Assembly (NCBI GenBank): GCA_900113385.1
Contig: FOPE01000003.1
Coordinates: 57,997-121,996, forward strand
Source of the DNA: Lachnospiraceae bacterium C7
GTDB lineage: Bacteria; Bacillota; Clostridia; Lachnospirales; Lachnospiraceae
Reading direction: 5' to 3'
DNA length: 64,000 nt
The notes under the pieces are model-generated. The model did not search any database and was not told where the DNA came from. It worked only from the letters and a program-made list of their open reading frames with translations. The position numbers and the translations under genes were made by a program. Shown in pieces: positions 35,830-43,789 of this stretch (positions within the stretch are counted from its first letter, which is position 1; every line of letters starts with the position of its first letter).

Positions 35830-37188
35830 ATGCAATTGCCATTTCGAGGAAGTGGAGTTGTAAATTATTCAAATAAAGAATATAAATGTGCTCTGTATTA
35901 TAGTGATAATGGTGGTGGTATAGTACTTAAAATAATGCAATTGACAGAGACAGGTTTTGGGGATTTTTTTGAGCTTCCATTAGAAATAAAAGAATTATCG
36001 GCTAGATTAGATACAGGATATGAATTTACATTAATTGATCTTATTAGAGAAAAAACTAATGATAATTTATCAACAAGAGTATCAGAATATACTTATTATG
36101 CTAAATATTTATTCAGTGGTGTAAATAAGAAATTTTCAGAGAAATCAACATTTTCAAAAATAGATTTTGAACTAGAGGATATAGTTGAATGGGGAGAAGA
36201 CTCTATATACTATGTTGGTGAGAATTATGAATTGATTTCAAAAGATGAACCTGTTAGTAGAATTATATATTCTGGTGATGATTATACGATTAAATACAAG
36301 GTTGTTGGTTCGTACTTACCTATAGTAGATCATGAATTATTAAAGGAAAAAATTGAATTATTACAACATGGTTTAATTGAAATAAATTTTCCTGAAGAAC
36401 ATGAATTAAATGATTTTTTGGAAGTGTTTAGTAAAGTCAAAAGTCTTTTTGAAATTGCATTATTAAGTAAAGTGCACGTTAATAGAATATATGGCTTTTC
36501 AAATAAAATACTAGAATATTATGGTGATAAATCTGTAGAACGTAAAATTAACATATATGGAGAAATAATTACTGAAAAATCGTATGACAGTAAAAGACCA
36601 GTAAGGTTTAACTGGATTACATTATCAGATTTTATAGAAAATAAATCCTTTGATGCATATATCAAGAAGCACGATAGACTTGCACCTATAATAGAATTAT
36701 ATATTGAATTGTTTTATTTACAAGGTAAAACGAATGTAAGAGTATTTTTAAATATTGTACAAGCATTAGAAACATATCATTCTAGATTTGTTACTAATGA
36801 TTTAAAAATGTACAAAAGTAGAATATCTTCTTTGGTACAAAAAGCACCTACATTAAATGCAGATTATATAAAAAGAAATCTAATGGCAAATAGTAAGCGC
36901 TTTATTACGCTTGAAAGTCGTTTGGCCGATTTATTATATGCCGAGGGAAATATATATTTTGATACTGGTGAAATTAAACATGAGGATTTCCCTTCTGTAA
37001 TTGCTCATACAAGGAATTATTACATACATTATGACGAAAAAATAAAGGATAAGTATAAAGTATTTACTTCAGATGAATTGAAAATTTATAACAGTGTTCT
37101 TTTCGAAATGCTAGAATATTATATCTTATATGAGTTAGGATTTAACATAGAATCAAGGGGGAAGCTGGTAACTACTAGATGGGGGTAG
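35830..37188 (+). CDS. ApeA-like HEPN protein (abortive-infection RNase candidate)
   Basis: The 452-residue product resembles ApeA-type antiphage proteins. A beta-rich N-terminal half (MQLPFRGSGVVNYSNKEYKC onward) is followed by a C-terminal HEPN domain with the R-x4-H motif RNYYIH (Arg395 to His400). That motif is the catalytic signature of HEPN ribonucleases. ATG 35830 is placed 9 bases after GAGGAGG; ATG 35824 is an alternative. The gene follows the GmrSD-like gene by 48 bp in the same direction. By family analogy it would cut tRNA or other RNA when infection is sensed and arrest growth. Target and trigger are unknown. Confidence 0.75.
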   Translation: MQLPFRGSGVVNYSNKEYKCALYYSDNGGGIVLKIMQLTETGFGDFFELPLEIKELSARLDTGYEFTLIDLIREKTNDNLSTRVSEYTYYAKYLFSGVNKKFSEKSTFSKIDFELEDIVEWGEDSIYYVGENYELISKDEPVSRIIYSGDDYTIKYKVVGSYLPIVDHELLKEKIELLQHGLIEINFPEEHELNDFLEVFSKVKSLFEIALLSKVHVNRIYGFSNKILEYYGDKSVERKINIYGEIITEKSYDSKRPVRFNWITLSDFIENKSFDAYIKKHDRLAPIIELYIELFYLQGKTNVRVFLNIVQALETYHSRFVTNDLKMYKSRISSLVQKAPTLNADYIKRNLMANSKRFITLESRLADLLYAEGNIYFDTGEIKHEDFPSVIAHTRNYYIHYDEKIKDKYKVFTSDELKIYNSVLFEMLEYYILYELGFNIESRGKLVTTRWG

Positions 37189-37261
37189 TATATCAGAAAA
37201 ACTACGAATTTTAAAATTTTCAAAATCTAAGAGTTGATAATTTATATATGTAAATAAGAGC

Positions 37262-37588
37262 TTAAGCATATATCCCATAAATGCGAATGAGTTCATCAAA
37301 GTATGAATTTTTATTTTGCCAGGCATATTTTACTGGCTTTCGGCCTCTAAGTTGGAATTCATCGTGATTTACGATTTCTAGAACTATGTCGAATAGATTA
37401 GGATAAGAACATTGGAAGTGATAGTTATGTTTGATATGATGCTTATGCATTAGATCATAGTCATTAGGTCCTATTTGTAGGATTTTCCAACAATGTTTTG
37501 TGTTTTTTGATTGTAGTTCAATAATATTATTATCGTTGTGCAGTATTTTAAAATACGGCAACGATAAAAGGTCTGTTGACGTAAACAT
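37262..37588 (-). CDS. Hypothetical 108-aa protein, opposite strand
   Basis: The frame starts at ATG on the reverse strand (position 37588) with AAGGAGA 8 bases upstream, which supports real translation. The product is rich in aromatic residues and His (LMHKHHIKHNYHFQC). I recognise no family. It converges on the HEPN gene and is the only reverse-strand gene in the ICE part of the window, so it has its own promoter. It could be a late-acquired cargo gene or an antagonist of a neighbour, but nothing in the sequence shows which. Confidence 0.55.
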   Translation of the reverse strand: MFTSTDLLSLPYFKILHNDNNIIELQSKNTKHCWKILQIGPNDYDLMHKHHIKHNYHFQCSYPNLFDIVLEIVNHDEFQLRGRKPVKYAWQNKNSYFDELIRIYGIYA

Positions 37589-37647
37589 AAAATATATCTC
37601 CTTGTTTAATTATTATTTATAATCAAAAGTAATTGGATAAGTGAGCG

Positions 37648-37732
37648 ATCTGCTCAAGTTATAATGTGAAATGATTATATAGATTATAGGCTTACTTTTA
37701 AGTAAGACATTGATACCATAACATGAGCAGAT
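37648..37732. repeat. Nested inverted repeats (cruciform-like) in the gap before the tRNA-binding gene
   Basis: ATCTGCTCAAGTTAT (37648-37662) is inverted as ATAACATGAGCAGAT (37718-37732), 14 of 15 bases matching. Between them lies the perfect palindrome CTTACTTTTAAGTAAG (37691-37706). The structure sits in the 279-bp gap 37589-37867, with no gene over it. It could be a replication, recombination or regulator-binding site. The rest of the gap shows only a binding site (AAGGAG) for the next gene. Confidence 0.6.
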
Positions 37733-37867
37733 GCTTTATGTCAAATATTAAATTTATTTTATCGATTAATCAGAATAATTAAGTGTTCATTTATATGGTT
37801 ACGTTGTGATTATTTTGTTAATATATAAAAGCCTTATGGGCAATAAAAGTAAGGAGCAAATTTTAAT

Positions 37868-38305
37868 ATGGAAAACATTGAAAATATTACAGCAGAAAAA
37901 GCTGTTGAAACACCAGTTGAAGAAGCAAAAGAAGAAAGCAAGGTAACTCTTTTACCTTTTGAAGAAGAGAGTGTAGATTTTGATACATTCTGTAAATCAG
38001 ATTTTAGAGCAGTTAAGGTTAAGGATTGTGTTGCAGTACCTAAGTCAAAGAAGCTTTTACAGTTCACACTTGATGATGGAACAGGAAAAGATAGAACTAT
38101 TCTTTCTGGAGTTCACAAGTTCTATGAACCAGAAGAACTTGTAGGAAAGACATTACTTGCTATTGTCAATCTTCCACCAAGAAGCATGATGGGTGTTGAG
38201 TCATGTGGTATGCTAATGTCAGCTATTCATGAAGAGAACGGAGAAGAAAAGCTTAACTTAGTAATGCTTAATGATGCAATTCCTGCAGGAGCTAAGTTGG
38301 AGTAA
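37868..38305 (+). CDS. tRNA-binding-domain (OB-fold) protein, ICE copy
   Basis: The 145-residue protein has a charged N-terminal tail (residues 1-35) and then an OB-fold tRNA-binding domain like the C-terminal part of methionyl-tRNA synthetase and CsaA: FDTFCKSDFRAVKVKDCVAV, LQFTLDDGTGKDRTILSG and MMGVESCGMLMSA. Such stand-alone proteins bind structured RNA; their role is uncertain. AAGGAG lies 12 bases before the ATG and a terminator follows. A diverged homologue lies at 43790-44305 beyond the integrase, so the two copies bracket the integration module. Confidence 0.8.
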   Translation: MENIENITAEKAVETPVEEAKEESKVTLLPFEEESVDFDTFCKSDFRAVKVKDCVAVPKSKKLLQFTLDDGTGKDRTILSGVHKFYEPEELVGKTLLAIVNLPPRSMMGVESCGMLMSAIHEENGEEKLNLVMLNDAIPAGAKLE

Positions 38306-38326
38306 AATCCATAAAAATACGTAATG

Positions 38327-38354
38327 GCCTGACTCATAATGAGCCAGGCTTTTA
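38327..38354 (+). terminator. Terminator after the ICE tRNA-binding gene
   Basis: GCCTGACTCA (38328-38337) pairs with TGAGCCAGGC (38340-38349) with one A/C mismatch, followed by TTTTATTG. Confidence 0.7.
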
Positions 38355-38402
38355 TTGTATTTAAAAACTGAAGGATGTGGTCGCCTATGAATGCTTAAGG
38401 TG

Positions 38403-38475
38403 ACGAAAAACGTACTATCTATACCACGTAAAACGTACTAATGAAACTTTTTTCGTACGTATAGATTTTTTTCGT
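38403..38475 (+). promoter_or_regulatory. Operator-like region upstream of the first XRE gene
   Basis: A long interrupted inverted repeat is present: ACGAAAAA (38403-38410) with TTTTTCGT (38468-38475), and ATCTATAC (38417-38424) with GTATAGAT (38459-38466). CGTAC occurs three times (38411, 38434 and 38454), twice within AAAACGTACTA-like direct repeats. This cluster lies 30 bp before the XRE gene at 38506 and probably holds its autoregulatory sites. Confidence 0.5.
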
Positions 38476-38505
38476 TGTGAAGTAAAGTATTATTGAGGTG
38501 AGAAA

Positions 38506-38973
38506 ATGGCGTACAGGAAAACTACTGCCAAAGACACCTCAGATAAGCGACCACCAAATTTGCGAGGTGGAAAGCTAAATGAGGTAGTCGGGGCAAATCT
38601 GGATAAGCTACAAAAAGAATGTGACTGGACAGATTCCCAGATGTCTAATTTGTTAGGAATGACTCCAACAAATTATGGAAGAATCAAGAGAGGCGAGCAT
38701 GGGTTAAATGCTGAAAAATTATCATTACTTTACTATAGCCTAGGGGCTAATTTAAATAGACTTGTAGGAAATGATAATGCATATGCTTTGATTCGTAAGC
38801 CAGAAGATTCAGATGCTACTGAATTTGATTTTGAAAACGGATTGGGAAATTTAATCATTGATATTCAGAATACAGAAGACTATACAGAAAGAGTAAATAA
38901 GATTCTTCATGTATATAATGAGTTTGGAAAGATGCTTTTTAAACTCATGATTCCTGAAAATAGAAATACGTGA
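38506..38973 (+). CDS. XRE-family regulator of the ICE right module
   Basis: The 155-residue protein has a central helix-turn-helix (about residues 24-88: NLDKLQKECDWTDSQMSNLL then GMTPTNYGRIKRGEHGLNAE). A C-terminal helical part follows that may dimerise or sense a signal. GAGGTGAG lies 5 bases before ATG 38506. It is preceded by a cluster of inverted and direct repeats, consistent with autoregulation. As the first regulator upstream of the excision genes it probably decides between a quiet and a mobile state of the element; this is inference from context. Confidence 0.8.
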   Translation: MAYRKTTAKDTSDKRPPNLRGGKLNEVVGANLDKLQKECDWTDSQMSNLLGMTPTNYGRIKRGEHGLNAEKLSLLYYSLGANLNRLVGNDNAYALIRKPEDSDATEFDFENGLGNLIIDIQNTEDYTERVNKILHVYNEFGKMLFKLMIPENRNT

Positions 38974-39038
38974 TTCGAAGGAAGGTTACATTTTTGTTCG
39001 GATTAAATTAAGTAATAGGACATATGAAATACCGAGCT

Positions 39039-39065
39039 GGAGATTGTGGCGTAGCCATGATCTCC
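39039..39065 (+). other. Hairpin between the XRE gene and the next gene
   Basis: GGAGAT (39039-39044) pairs with ATCTCC (39060-39065), and inside it TGGC (39047-39050) pairs with GCCA (39054-39057). The two stems are separated by a TG/TG internal loop. No T-run follows. It may be an RNA structure or a protein-binding site in the 150-bp gap. Confidence 0.4.
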
Positions 39066-39123
39066 ATTCTTTGCATAATGGGTGTTACGGTTGGGGGAGG
39101 AATTATGTGGAGGAATGATATAA

Positions 39124-39678
39124 TTGGCAACACAAGATTTTACGTGGATAGCAAGTATTTGTAGGCAAGAAGGATTAGACGTAAAAAAAGTTAGAAAATC
39201 TGCTGAATATTTGCTGAAAAATTACTATAAGGCAAAAAGAACAAGAGAGTTTCAGGAACCGACGGTAACTAAACCTCATGATATTTGTCAGCAAAAACAA
39301 AAAATAAGAAGAGAATACCTACTAATAATGACAGGAGCTTCTAGAAAAGATTTTAATAATTTTATATGGAATGCTTTGTCAGCTTCATGGATCGATGAAA
39401 AGATTAAAATGATATTGGATGAAATATCTGGATACGAAGAAGTAGGTCCACTATACAAAACGATAATAGAGGAAACATACTTAAAGAAAAATAAATTGAC
39501 TAGGGAAGAATTATATGCTGCTTGTGGCTTAGGTCGAACAGCATATTTTGATAGAAGGAAAGAAGCAGTTACTTTATTCGGAATACTAACTTGGAAGTAT
39601 GCTCAAAGAAGAGAAATAGAAGATGTTGATCAGGGCATTGTCGAACCAACAGCAAAGTTAGGATATAATGATGAATAA
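39124..39678 (+). CDS. Hypothetical DNA-binding-like protein
   Basis: This 184-residue basic, helical protein starts at TTG 39124, about 10 bases after GGAGGA. The C-terminal third (LTREELYAACGLGRTAYFDR) looks like a helix-turn-helix of the kind seen in phage ArpU-like or sigma-like regulators. I cannot assign it to a named family with confidence. It lies between two XRE genes in the ICE control module and probably acts in the regulation of excision or transfer. Confidence 0.55.
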   Translation: MATQDFTWIASICRQEGLDVKKVRKSAEYLLKNYYKAKRTREFQEPTVTKPHDICQQKQKIRREYLLIMTGASRKDFNNFIWNALSASWIDEKIKMILDEISGYEEVGPLYKTIIEETYLKKNKLTREELYAACGLGRTAYFDRRKEAVTLFGILTWKYAQRREIEDVDQGIVEPTAKLGYNDE

Positions 39679-39841
39679 TAGTATTTTATTTGATAAATAA
39701 TAATTTAGCTCTTAAAGATAAGAAAGGACTCTTGTCATATATCAGCCAAACACCATTATATGCAGAAGTTTTTTGTACGTATTTTTTCACTATCAATGCA
39801 GTTCTTATGCAGATAATAATGGACAATAATGCTAAAAAGAT

Positions 39842-39884
39842 AAAAGAACAATACCTACAATACGCATGTAGGTATTGTTCTTTT
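39842..39884. terminator. Strong bidirectional terminator
   Basis: AAAAGAACAATACCTACA (39842-39859) and TGTAGGTATTGTTCTTTT (39867-39884) form a perfect 18-bp stem around a 7-base loop, with A-runs and T-runs on the outer sides for both directions. It ends the transcript of the preceding gene. The wider gap 39679-40283 otherwise holds only a small palindrome (GAACATGTGTTC at 40063-40074), a hairpin AGCATT/AATGCT near 40120, and no gene I can support. Confidence 0.85.
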
Positions 39885-40283
39885 ATTCTTAAAAATACGG
39901 ACAAAACGCGGACTTTTAACGGATTTATTGCGGAATAAATACGGAGTAAAAAAGGACTATGCTTAGAATTTGATATGCTATTATTTAATTATACGAAGAT
40001 AAGGGGGATTTTTTTTTAGGGGTTTTTAAGTCAATTGTTATAATAAACAAAAAAGTTATTCAGAACATGTGTTCTTTTTTCCTATTGCATATGTAGGTGA
40101 GTAAAAGTATAATAAAAGTAGCATTAAAAATGCTAAAGGTCAGCAAATAATTGTCTGCTAAAGATATGCTTATCCCACTGCTACTTGCATATCTATATCA
40201 TTCGAATTCAACTAAATATTGTACGGTTTTCTTTCCCTTTATCCGTTACGTATTTATTATTTTTCGCTGGGAGGGGTGAAAAA

Positions 40284-40523
40284 ATGGGTAAAGTTAAAGC
40301 ACTTGATCAAAAGGAACACTGGATTACGTGTCCAGTTTGTGGCAAGAGATTGATGAAGGCAAGGATAGCCAATGTTGAGGTTCATTGTGATTGCGGTGCT
40401 AATGTAACAGCTTGCGCTACAAAGAATTTTGTAGCAACGATTATTCACAGTGACAATGACGATACTTCTATGACGGAAAGACTAGATCAGTATAGACAGG
40501 AAATTTTTAAACTAGAACAGTGA
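40284..40523 (+). CDS. Small zinc-ribbon protein
   Basis: The 79-residue protein has a CPVC-x16-CDC zinc-ribbon knuckle pair (HWITCPVCGKRLMKARIANV then VHCDCGANVTAC), followed by a short helical tail. ATG 40284 is chosen behind GGGAGGGG; a longer frame from 40185 lacks a binding site. Similar small zinc-ribbon proteins occur in the control regions of Clostridia mobile elements, probably as DNA- or RNA-binding regulators. No partner can be named. Confidence 0.65.
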   Translation: MGKVKALDQKEHWITCPVCGKRLMKARIANVEVHCDCGANVTACATKNFVATIIHSDNDDTSMTERLDQYRQEIFKLEQ

Positions 40524-40628
40524 TCAGGCCAGAGCTACTGGCACAAATAAAAACAATTGAATATGGATGAAGTAAAAATGGACTAGTACAGAGCTATAAG
40601 CCAGAGACAGCATTTTTACTAAGAGTTT

Positions 40629-40794
40629 GCCAAGAGCTTAAAGAGTCATGATTTATGAAATTTATAACATGTAACATCGAAGGAGTCTGCAAAACGGAAA
40701 TATAACTGATAGGTTAAACCTATAAGTTTTATTGATGTTTTTTGCAGGCTTATTTTTTATGCTCTTGGCGAGGTTATATTTCCGTTTGCACTCC
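40629..40794 (+). repeat. Long imperfect inverted repeat with overlapping second pairing
   Basis: A 25-base arm at 40682-40706 (GGAGTCTGCAAAACGGAAAT plus ATAAC) is inverted at 40773-40794 with a few missing bases. A second pair, GCCAAGAGC (40629-40637) with GCTCTTGGC (40761-40769), is perfect and crosses the first, so both helices together would form a pseudoknot or two alternative folds. The structure ends about 18 bases before the ATG of the second XRE gene. It fills most of the 40524-40812 gap, which holds no gene. Confidence 0.55.
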
Positions 40795-40812
40795 AGAAAA
40801 GGAGTCGGAGAT

Positions 40813-41166
40813 ATGAAAAATGAGGAGTTAAATAAGACAGTTTCAATTGGTGAAAAGATTAAGACACGTAGAAAGATTTTAGGATTTAGTCAGGAAGAAT
40901 TAGCTTATCGGATGTTTACATCAAAGCAAATGATTTCAGCCTATGAGCATGACAAGGTAGACATTAAAGTATCTGTATTACATGAACTAGCTAATACTTT
41001 AGATGTTAGTGTTAGTTGGTTACTTAATGGAATAAATGATAACGATGAGATGGATGAAGATGCTGATTTAGAGGAAATAAAAGAATTATATTTAAAACTG
41101 CCTCAAAACTTTAGGAATGTAGCAAAAGAACAGCTAAGAGTACTGGTTGTAGGTATTGAAAAGTAA
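40813..41166 (+). CDS. XRE-family regulator upstream of the excision genes
   Basis: The 117-residue protein has a classical Cro/CI helix-turn-helix (residues 11-65: SIGEKIKTRRKILGFSQEEL, then MFTSKQMISAYEHDKVDIKV) and an acidic C-terminal extension. ATG 40813 is preferred, behind GGAGTCGGAG; the frame could begin at 40732 but that part overlaps the inverted repeat. Position and type match the repressor-like gene upstream of the sigma-like, xis and int genes in Tn916-like elements. It probably represses excision. The target site may be the repeats just upstream. Confidence 0.8.
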   Translation: MKNEELNKTVSIGEKIKTRRKILGFSQEELAYRMFTSKQMISAYEHDKVDIKVSVLHELANTLDVSVSWLLNGINDNDEMDEDADLEEIKELYLKLPQNFRNVAKEQLRVLVVGIEK

Positions 41167-41289
41167 AATATCATTTTACAAAAGTAAAAGGTTTGGGAAT
41201 CGTGAAAGACCATAGAGAATCATAGAATGTAATTGTAAGCAATAGAAAAGCAATGACCACTGTTTAAAGAAATAGGAGGGATGTGCTAA

Positions 41290-41838
41290 GTGGCAAATTT
41301 AGTTAAAGAATATGCGGCTGCAGATGCATCAAGAAAAGTAGATCTTATTTACAAACACTTTTCTGTTTTCCTTAGAGCAGTTGACAGTAGAACAGCAGGT
41401 TTGATGTATCTTATTGAAAATGAAAAGATCAGCAACAAACGAGCTGAGGAAGGGGAACTTGGGGTAAAAGTAAAGAAAAGTAGTCGTAGCGATCCAACCG
41501 CTAATAAAGCAATTAATAATGTAATTACAAGAGAAGCTTTAATTGCATGTGATTTTTCAGGAGGAATACTTGAAGGCACTGACAGAGAAGAAGAATTTCG
41601 AAGAGAAGCTTATATTTTAAAAGGCATGAGACAGGACTATGACTTATTTACTAGACAAGTTGAATGTCTGGATGAAACAAACAGGAAGATTTTTATTTCT
41701 TATATAAATAGAAGTAAGTCTACTGTAGAAATTGCAGATGAAATTGGAATAGGACTTGAAGCTGCGAGAAATCGCATTTACAAAATCAAGGTAGAAGTTA
41801 AAGAACATATGCTTGAATATATGGAAGGTAGATTATAG
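41290..41838 (+). CDS. Sigma-factor-like protein of the ICE control module
   Basis: The 182-residue protein ends with a sigma region 4-like helix-turn-helix: NRKIFISYINRSKSTVEIAD followed by EIGIGLEAARNRIYKIKVEV. The N-terminal part is helical, without a recognisable region 2. The start is GTG 41290 behind AGGAGG. Similar proteins precede xis and int in Tn916-like elements, where they promote transcription of excision genes. The next gene (xis-like) starts 13 bp after its stop, so they are co-transcribed. Activity as a true sigma factor is uncertain. Confidence 0.7.
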   Translation: MANLVKEYAAADASRKVDLIYKHFSVFLRAVDSRTAGLMYLIENEKISNKRAEEGELGVKVKKSSRSDPTANKAINNVITREALIACDFSGGILEGTDREEEFRREAYILKGMRQDYDLFTRQVECLDETNRKIFISYINRSKSTVEIADEIGIGLEAARNRIYKIKVEVKEHMLEYMEGRL

Positions 41839-41851
41839 GAGGAAAAGAGTA

Positions 41852-42076
41852 ATGCCAAGATCAAGAACTGTTGTACCACAATTAGAGGAAAAGATTTCAA
41901 AAGGCCAGAAAAAATTTGTTAGATATGCAGAAGGAGCAGAACTTTATTCTGTAGGTCTTCACACATTTCAAGAAATGGCTAAAGAGGCAGGAGCAATTTA
42001 TAGAGTTAAGAGATGTGTTTTAGTGAATACACAAAAAATTGATGAATATCTTGAAAATTTTTGTGATGCCAATTAG
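41852..42076 (+). CDS. Excisionase-like protein (DUF6462 type)
   Basis: The 74-residue protein has the winged-helix layout of small excisionases: KKFVRYAEGAELYSVGLHTF (DNA-binding helices) followed by a wing and VLVNTQKIDEYLENF. ATG 41852 is behind AGGAGG, 13 bases after the upstream gene. Position directly before the integrase gene, length and charge support an Xis role, steering the integrase to excision. A perfect 12-bp palindrome follows the stop codon. Confidence 0.75.
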   Translation: MPRSRTVVPQLEEKISKGQKKFVRYAEGAELYSVGLHTFQEMAKEAGAIYRVKRCVLVNTQKIDEYLENFCDAN

Positions 42077-42088
42077 TGATACGTATCA
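42077..42088. promoter_or_regulatory. Palindrome directly after the xis-like gene
   Basis: TGATACGTATCA is a perfect 12-bp palindrome that begins at the base after the xis stop codon. It stands in the 168-bp gap before the integrase gene and could be a regulator- or Xis-binding site. Nothing else is evident in this gap apart from the AAAGGAGGA of the integrase. Confidence 0.45.
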
Positions 42089-42244
42089 GTACATATAAAT
42101 CCATAGGAATACAGTGAGACTTAATATAGAAGAAACACTTGCTTTTGGATGGACAAATATGGATTGAAAGTGGGGAATGGTGCGGATTATAATGAAATTA
42201 TGAACCGACTGTTCCTCTTTTTTATTACGAAAAGGAGGACGAGT

Positions 42245-43462
42245 ATGGCCAGGAAAGATAGTAAGGGATATATCCTTAGAACAGGCGAGTGCCAAAGAAA
42301 GGACGGTAGATATTGTTATTCATATACTGATCGATATGGTCAGCGACGTTTCATTTATTCAAAGACGTTAGTGAATTTAAGAGAACGAGAGCGTAAGCTT
42401 CAAAGAGATTATGAAGATGGACTAGATCCCTATAAGGCAAAAACAATAGAAGTAAATCATATGATTGAGAGTTATCTTAATCAAAAACATGATTTAAAAA
42501 CATCAACAAAAGGCTGTTACTACTATTTATATAGGAAATACATCAAAGATAGTTTTGGTAAATGCAGGATTATAGATGTAAAATATTCCGATATTAAAAA
42601 ATTCTATTATAGCCTTATTCTTGATAACGGCTTAACAGCATCATCAGTGGATCATGTTCATACATTACTTCATCCAGCATTTCAAATGGCAGTTAGAGAT
42701 TCATTGATAAGAATGAATCCAACAGAAGGTGTGATGGCTGAGATTAAAAGAAGCAAGTTCTGGAATAAAAAGAAGAAAAAAGCATTAACTATAAAGGAAC
42801 AACAAACCTTTTTAGCTTTTCTTCGAGATAATAGAGAATATGAAGGATGGCTTCCTATTATAACGGTATTACTTGGAACAGGAATGCGAATTGGAGAATG
42901 TCTTGGGCTTACATGGAATGATCTAGATTTTGACAACAGAATAATTAATGTAAATCATTCATTTTCCGATAGGCCTGATGAAGAAGGTAATTGTAGAAAA
43001 AGAATTACCTCAACAAAATCCAATGCAGGTACGAGAACTATTCCCATGATTGAAGAAGTTTTTGATGCTTTTCTACAAGAATATGAATATCAAAAGATTT
43101 TAGGCTTTTGCAAAGAAGAAATAGATGGATATTCTGGATTTGTTTTTTCAACAGCAGGGAATGTTTATTTACCAGCATCGGTTAATCATGCAATTCACAG
43201 ATGCGTAAAGGAATATAACCGTCGAGAAGAAGAAAAAGCTGTAGAAGAAGATAGAGAAGCTTTCTTTTTACCTGATTTTTCAGCGCATGTTTTGAGACAT
43301 ACATTTTGCACAAGACTATGTGAAAATGAAACGAATTTAAAAGTAATCCAAAGCATTATGGGCCATGCAGATATTTCTACAACAATGGACATCTATGCGG
43401 ATGCCACAAAAGAGAAAAAGCAGGAAGTAATGAATAATCTGGAAGGCAAAATTATTATATAA
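42245..43462 (+). CDS. int: Tyrosine-type integrase of the ICE
   Basis: The 405-residue recombinase integrates and excises the element. An N-terminal arm-binding domain (SKGYILRTGECQRKDGRYCY) is followed by a SAM-like core-binding domain. The catalytic domain contains Arg in TGMRIGECLGLTW, then HVLRHTFCTRL, then MGHADISTTMDIYA with the nucleophilic Tyr. All catalytic residues are present. ATG 42245 lies behind AAAGGAGGA. It is of the Tn916 integrase type and stands at the element's right end, as expected. Confidence 0.93.
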   Translation: MARKDSKGYILRTGECQRKDGRYCYSYTDRYGQRRFIYSKTLVNLRERERKLQRDYEDGLDPYKAKTIEVNHMIESYLNQKHDLKTSTKGCYYYLYRKYIKDSFGKCRIIDVKYSDIKKFYYSLILDNGLTASSVDHVHTLLHPAFQMAVRDSLIRMNPTEGVMAEIKRSKFWNKKKKKALTIKEQQTFLAFLRDNREYEGWLPIITVLLGTGMRIGECLGLTWNDLDFDNRIINVNHSFSDRPDEEGNCRKRITSTKSNAGTRTIPMIEEVFDAFLQEYEYQKILGFCKEEIDGYSGFVFSTAGNVYLPASVNHAIHRCVKEYNRREEEKAVEEDREAFFLPDFSAHVLRHTFCTRLCENETNLKVIQSIMGHADISTTMDIYADATKEKKQEVMNNLEGKIII

Positions 43463-43789
43463 GATTTGCTTATTGGACAAGATTGCATAGTTTTAAATAT
43501 GGTTGGATTAGTATGGCAAATAAAAAATAGACGAAAAAGATGAGACGTGATATAATGAATATAGAACGAAACTCATTGATGTTCTGTTAGAAAATATGTT
43601 GTCAATTTTATTGGTTGGATAATATTGGACACATACATATATCGAATGGAATTTATTATTGAGAACCGGATATAACCTTTAAGTACACTCATTGGACAAC
43701 TTTCAAAAGGTTATTGATGAGATTCAATGGATTTTAAAAAATCTGGCAAGCAAGATCTAATGAATCTCAATGGATTGTGGTGATGAATA
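43463..43789. other. Probable right attachment region (attR) with repeated motifs
   Basis: This 327-bp non-coding stretch after the integrase gene holds several repeats. TTGGACA occurs three times (43473, 43625 and 43692), GGTTGGAT twice (43501 and 43613) and TCAATGGATT twice (43724 and 43767). There are inverted repeats ATAACCTTT/AAAGGTTAT (43672/43706) and GAGATTCA/TGAATCTC (43719/43761). Such clusters fit integrase arm and core sites. The crossover core cannot be fixed without the left end or an empty site. Confidence 0.5.

Noticed and set aside
39690..39938. An 82-codon forward frame in the control-module gap
   Set aside because: It runs straight through the perfect 18-bp bidirectional terminator at 39842-39884 and has no ribosome binding site, so it is not a gene.
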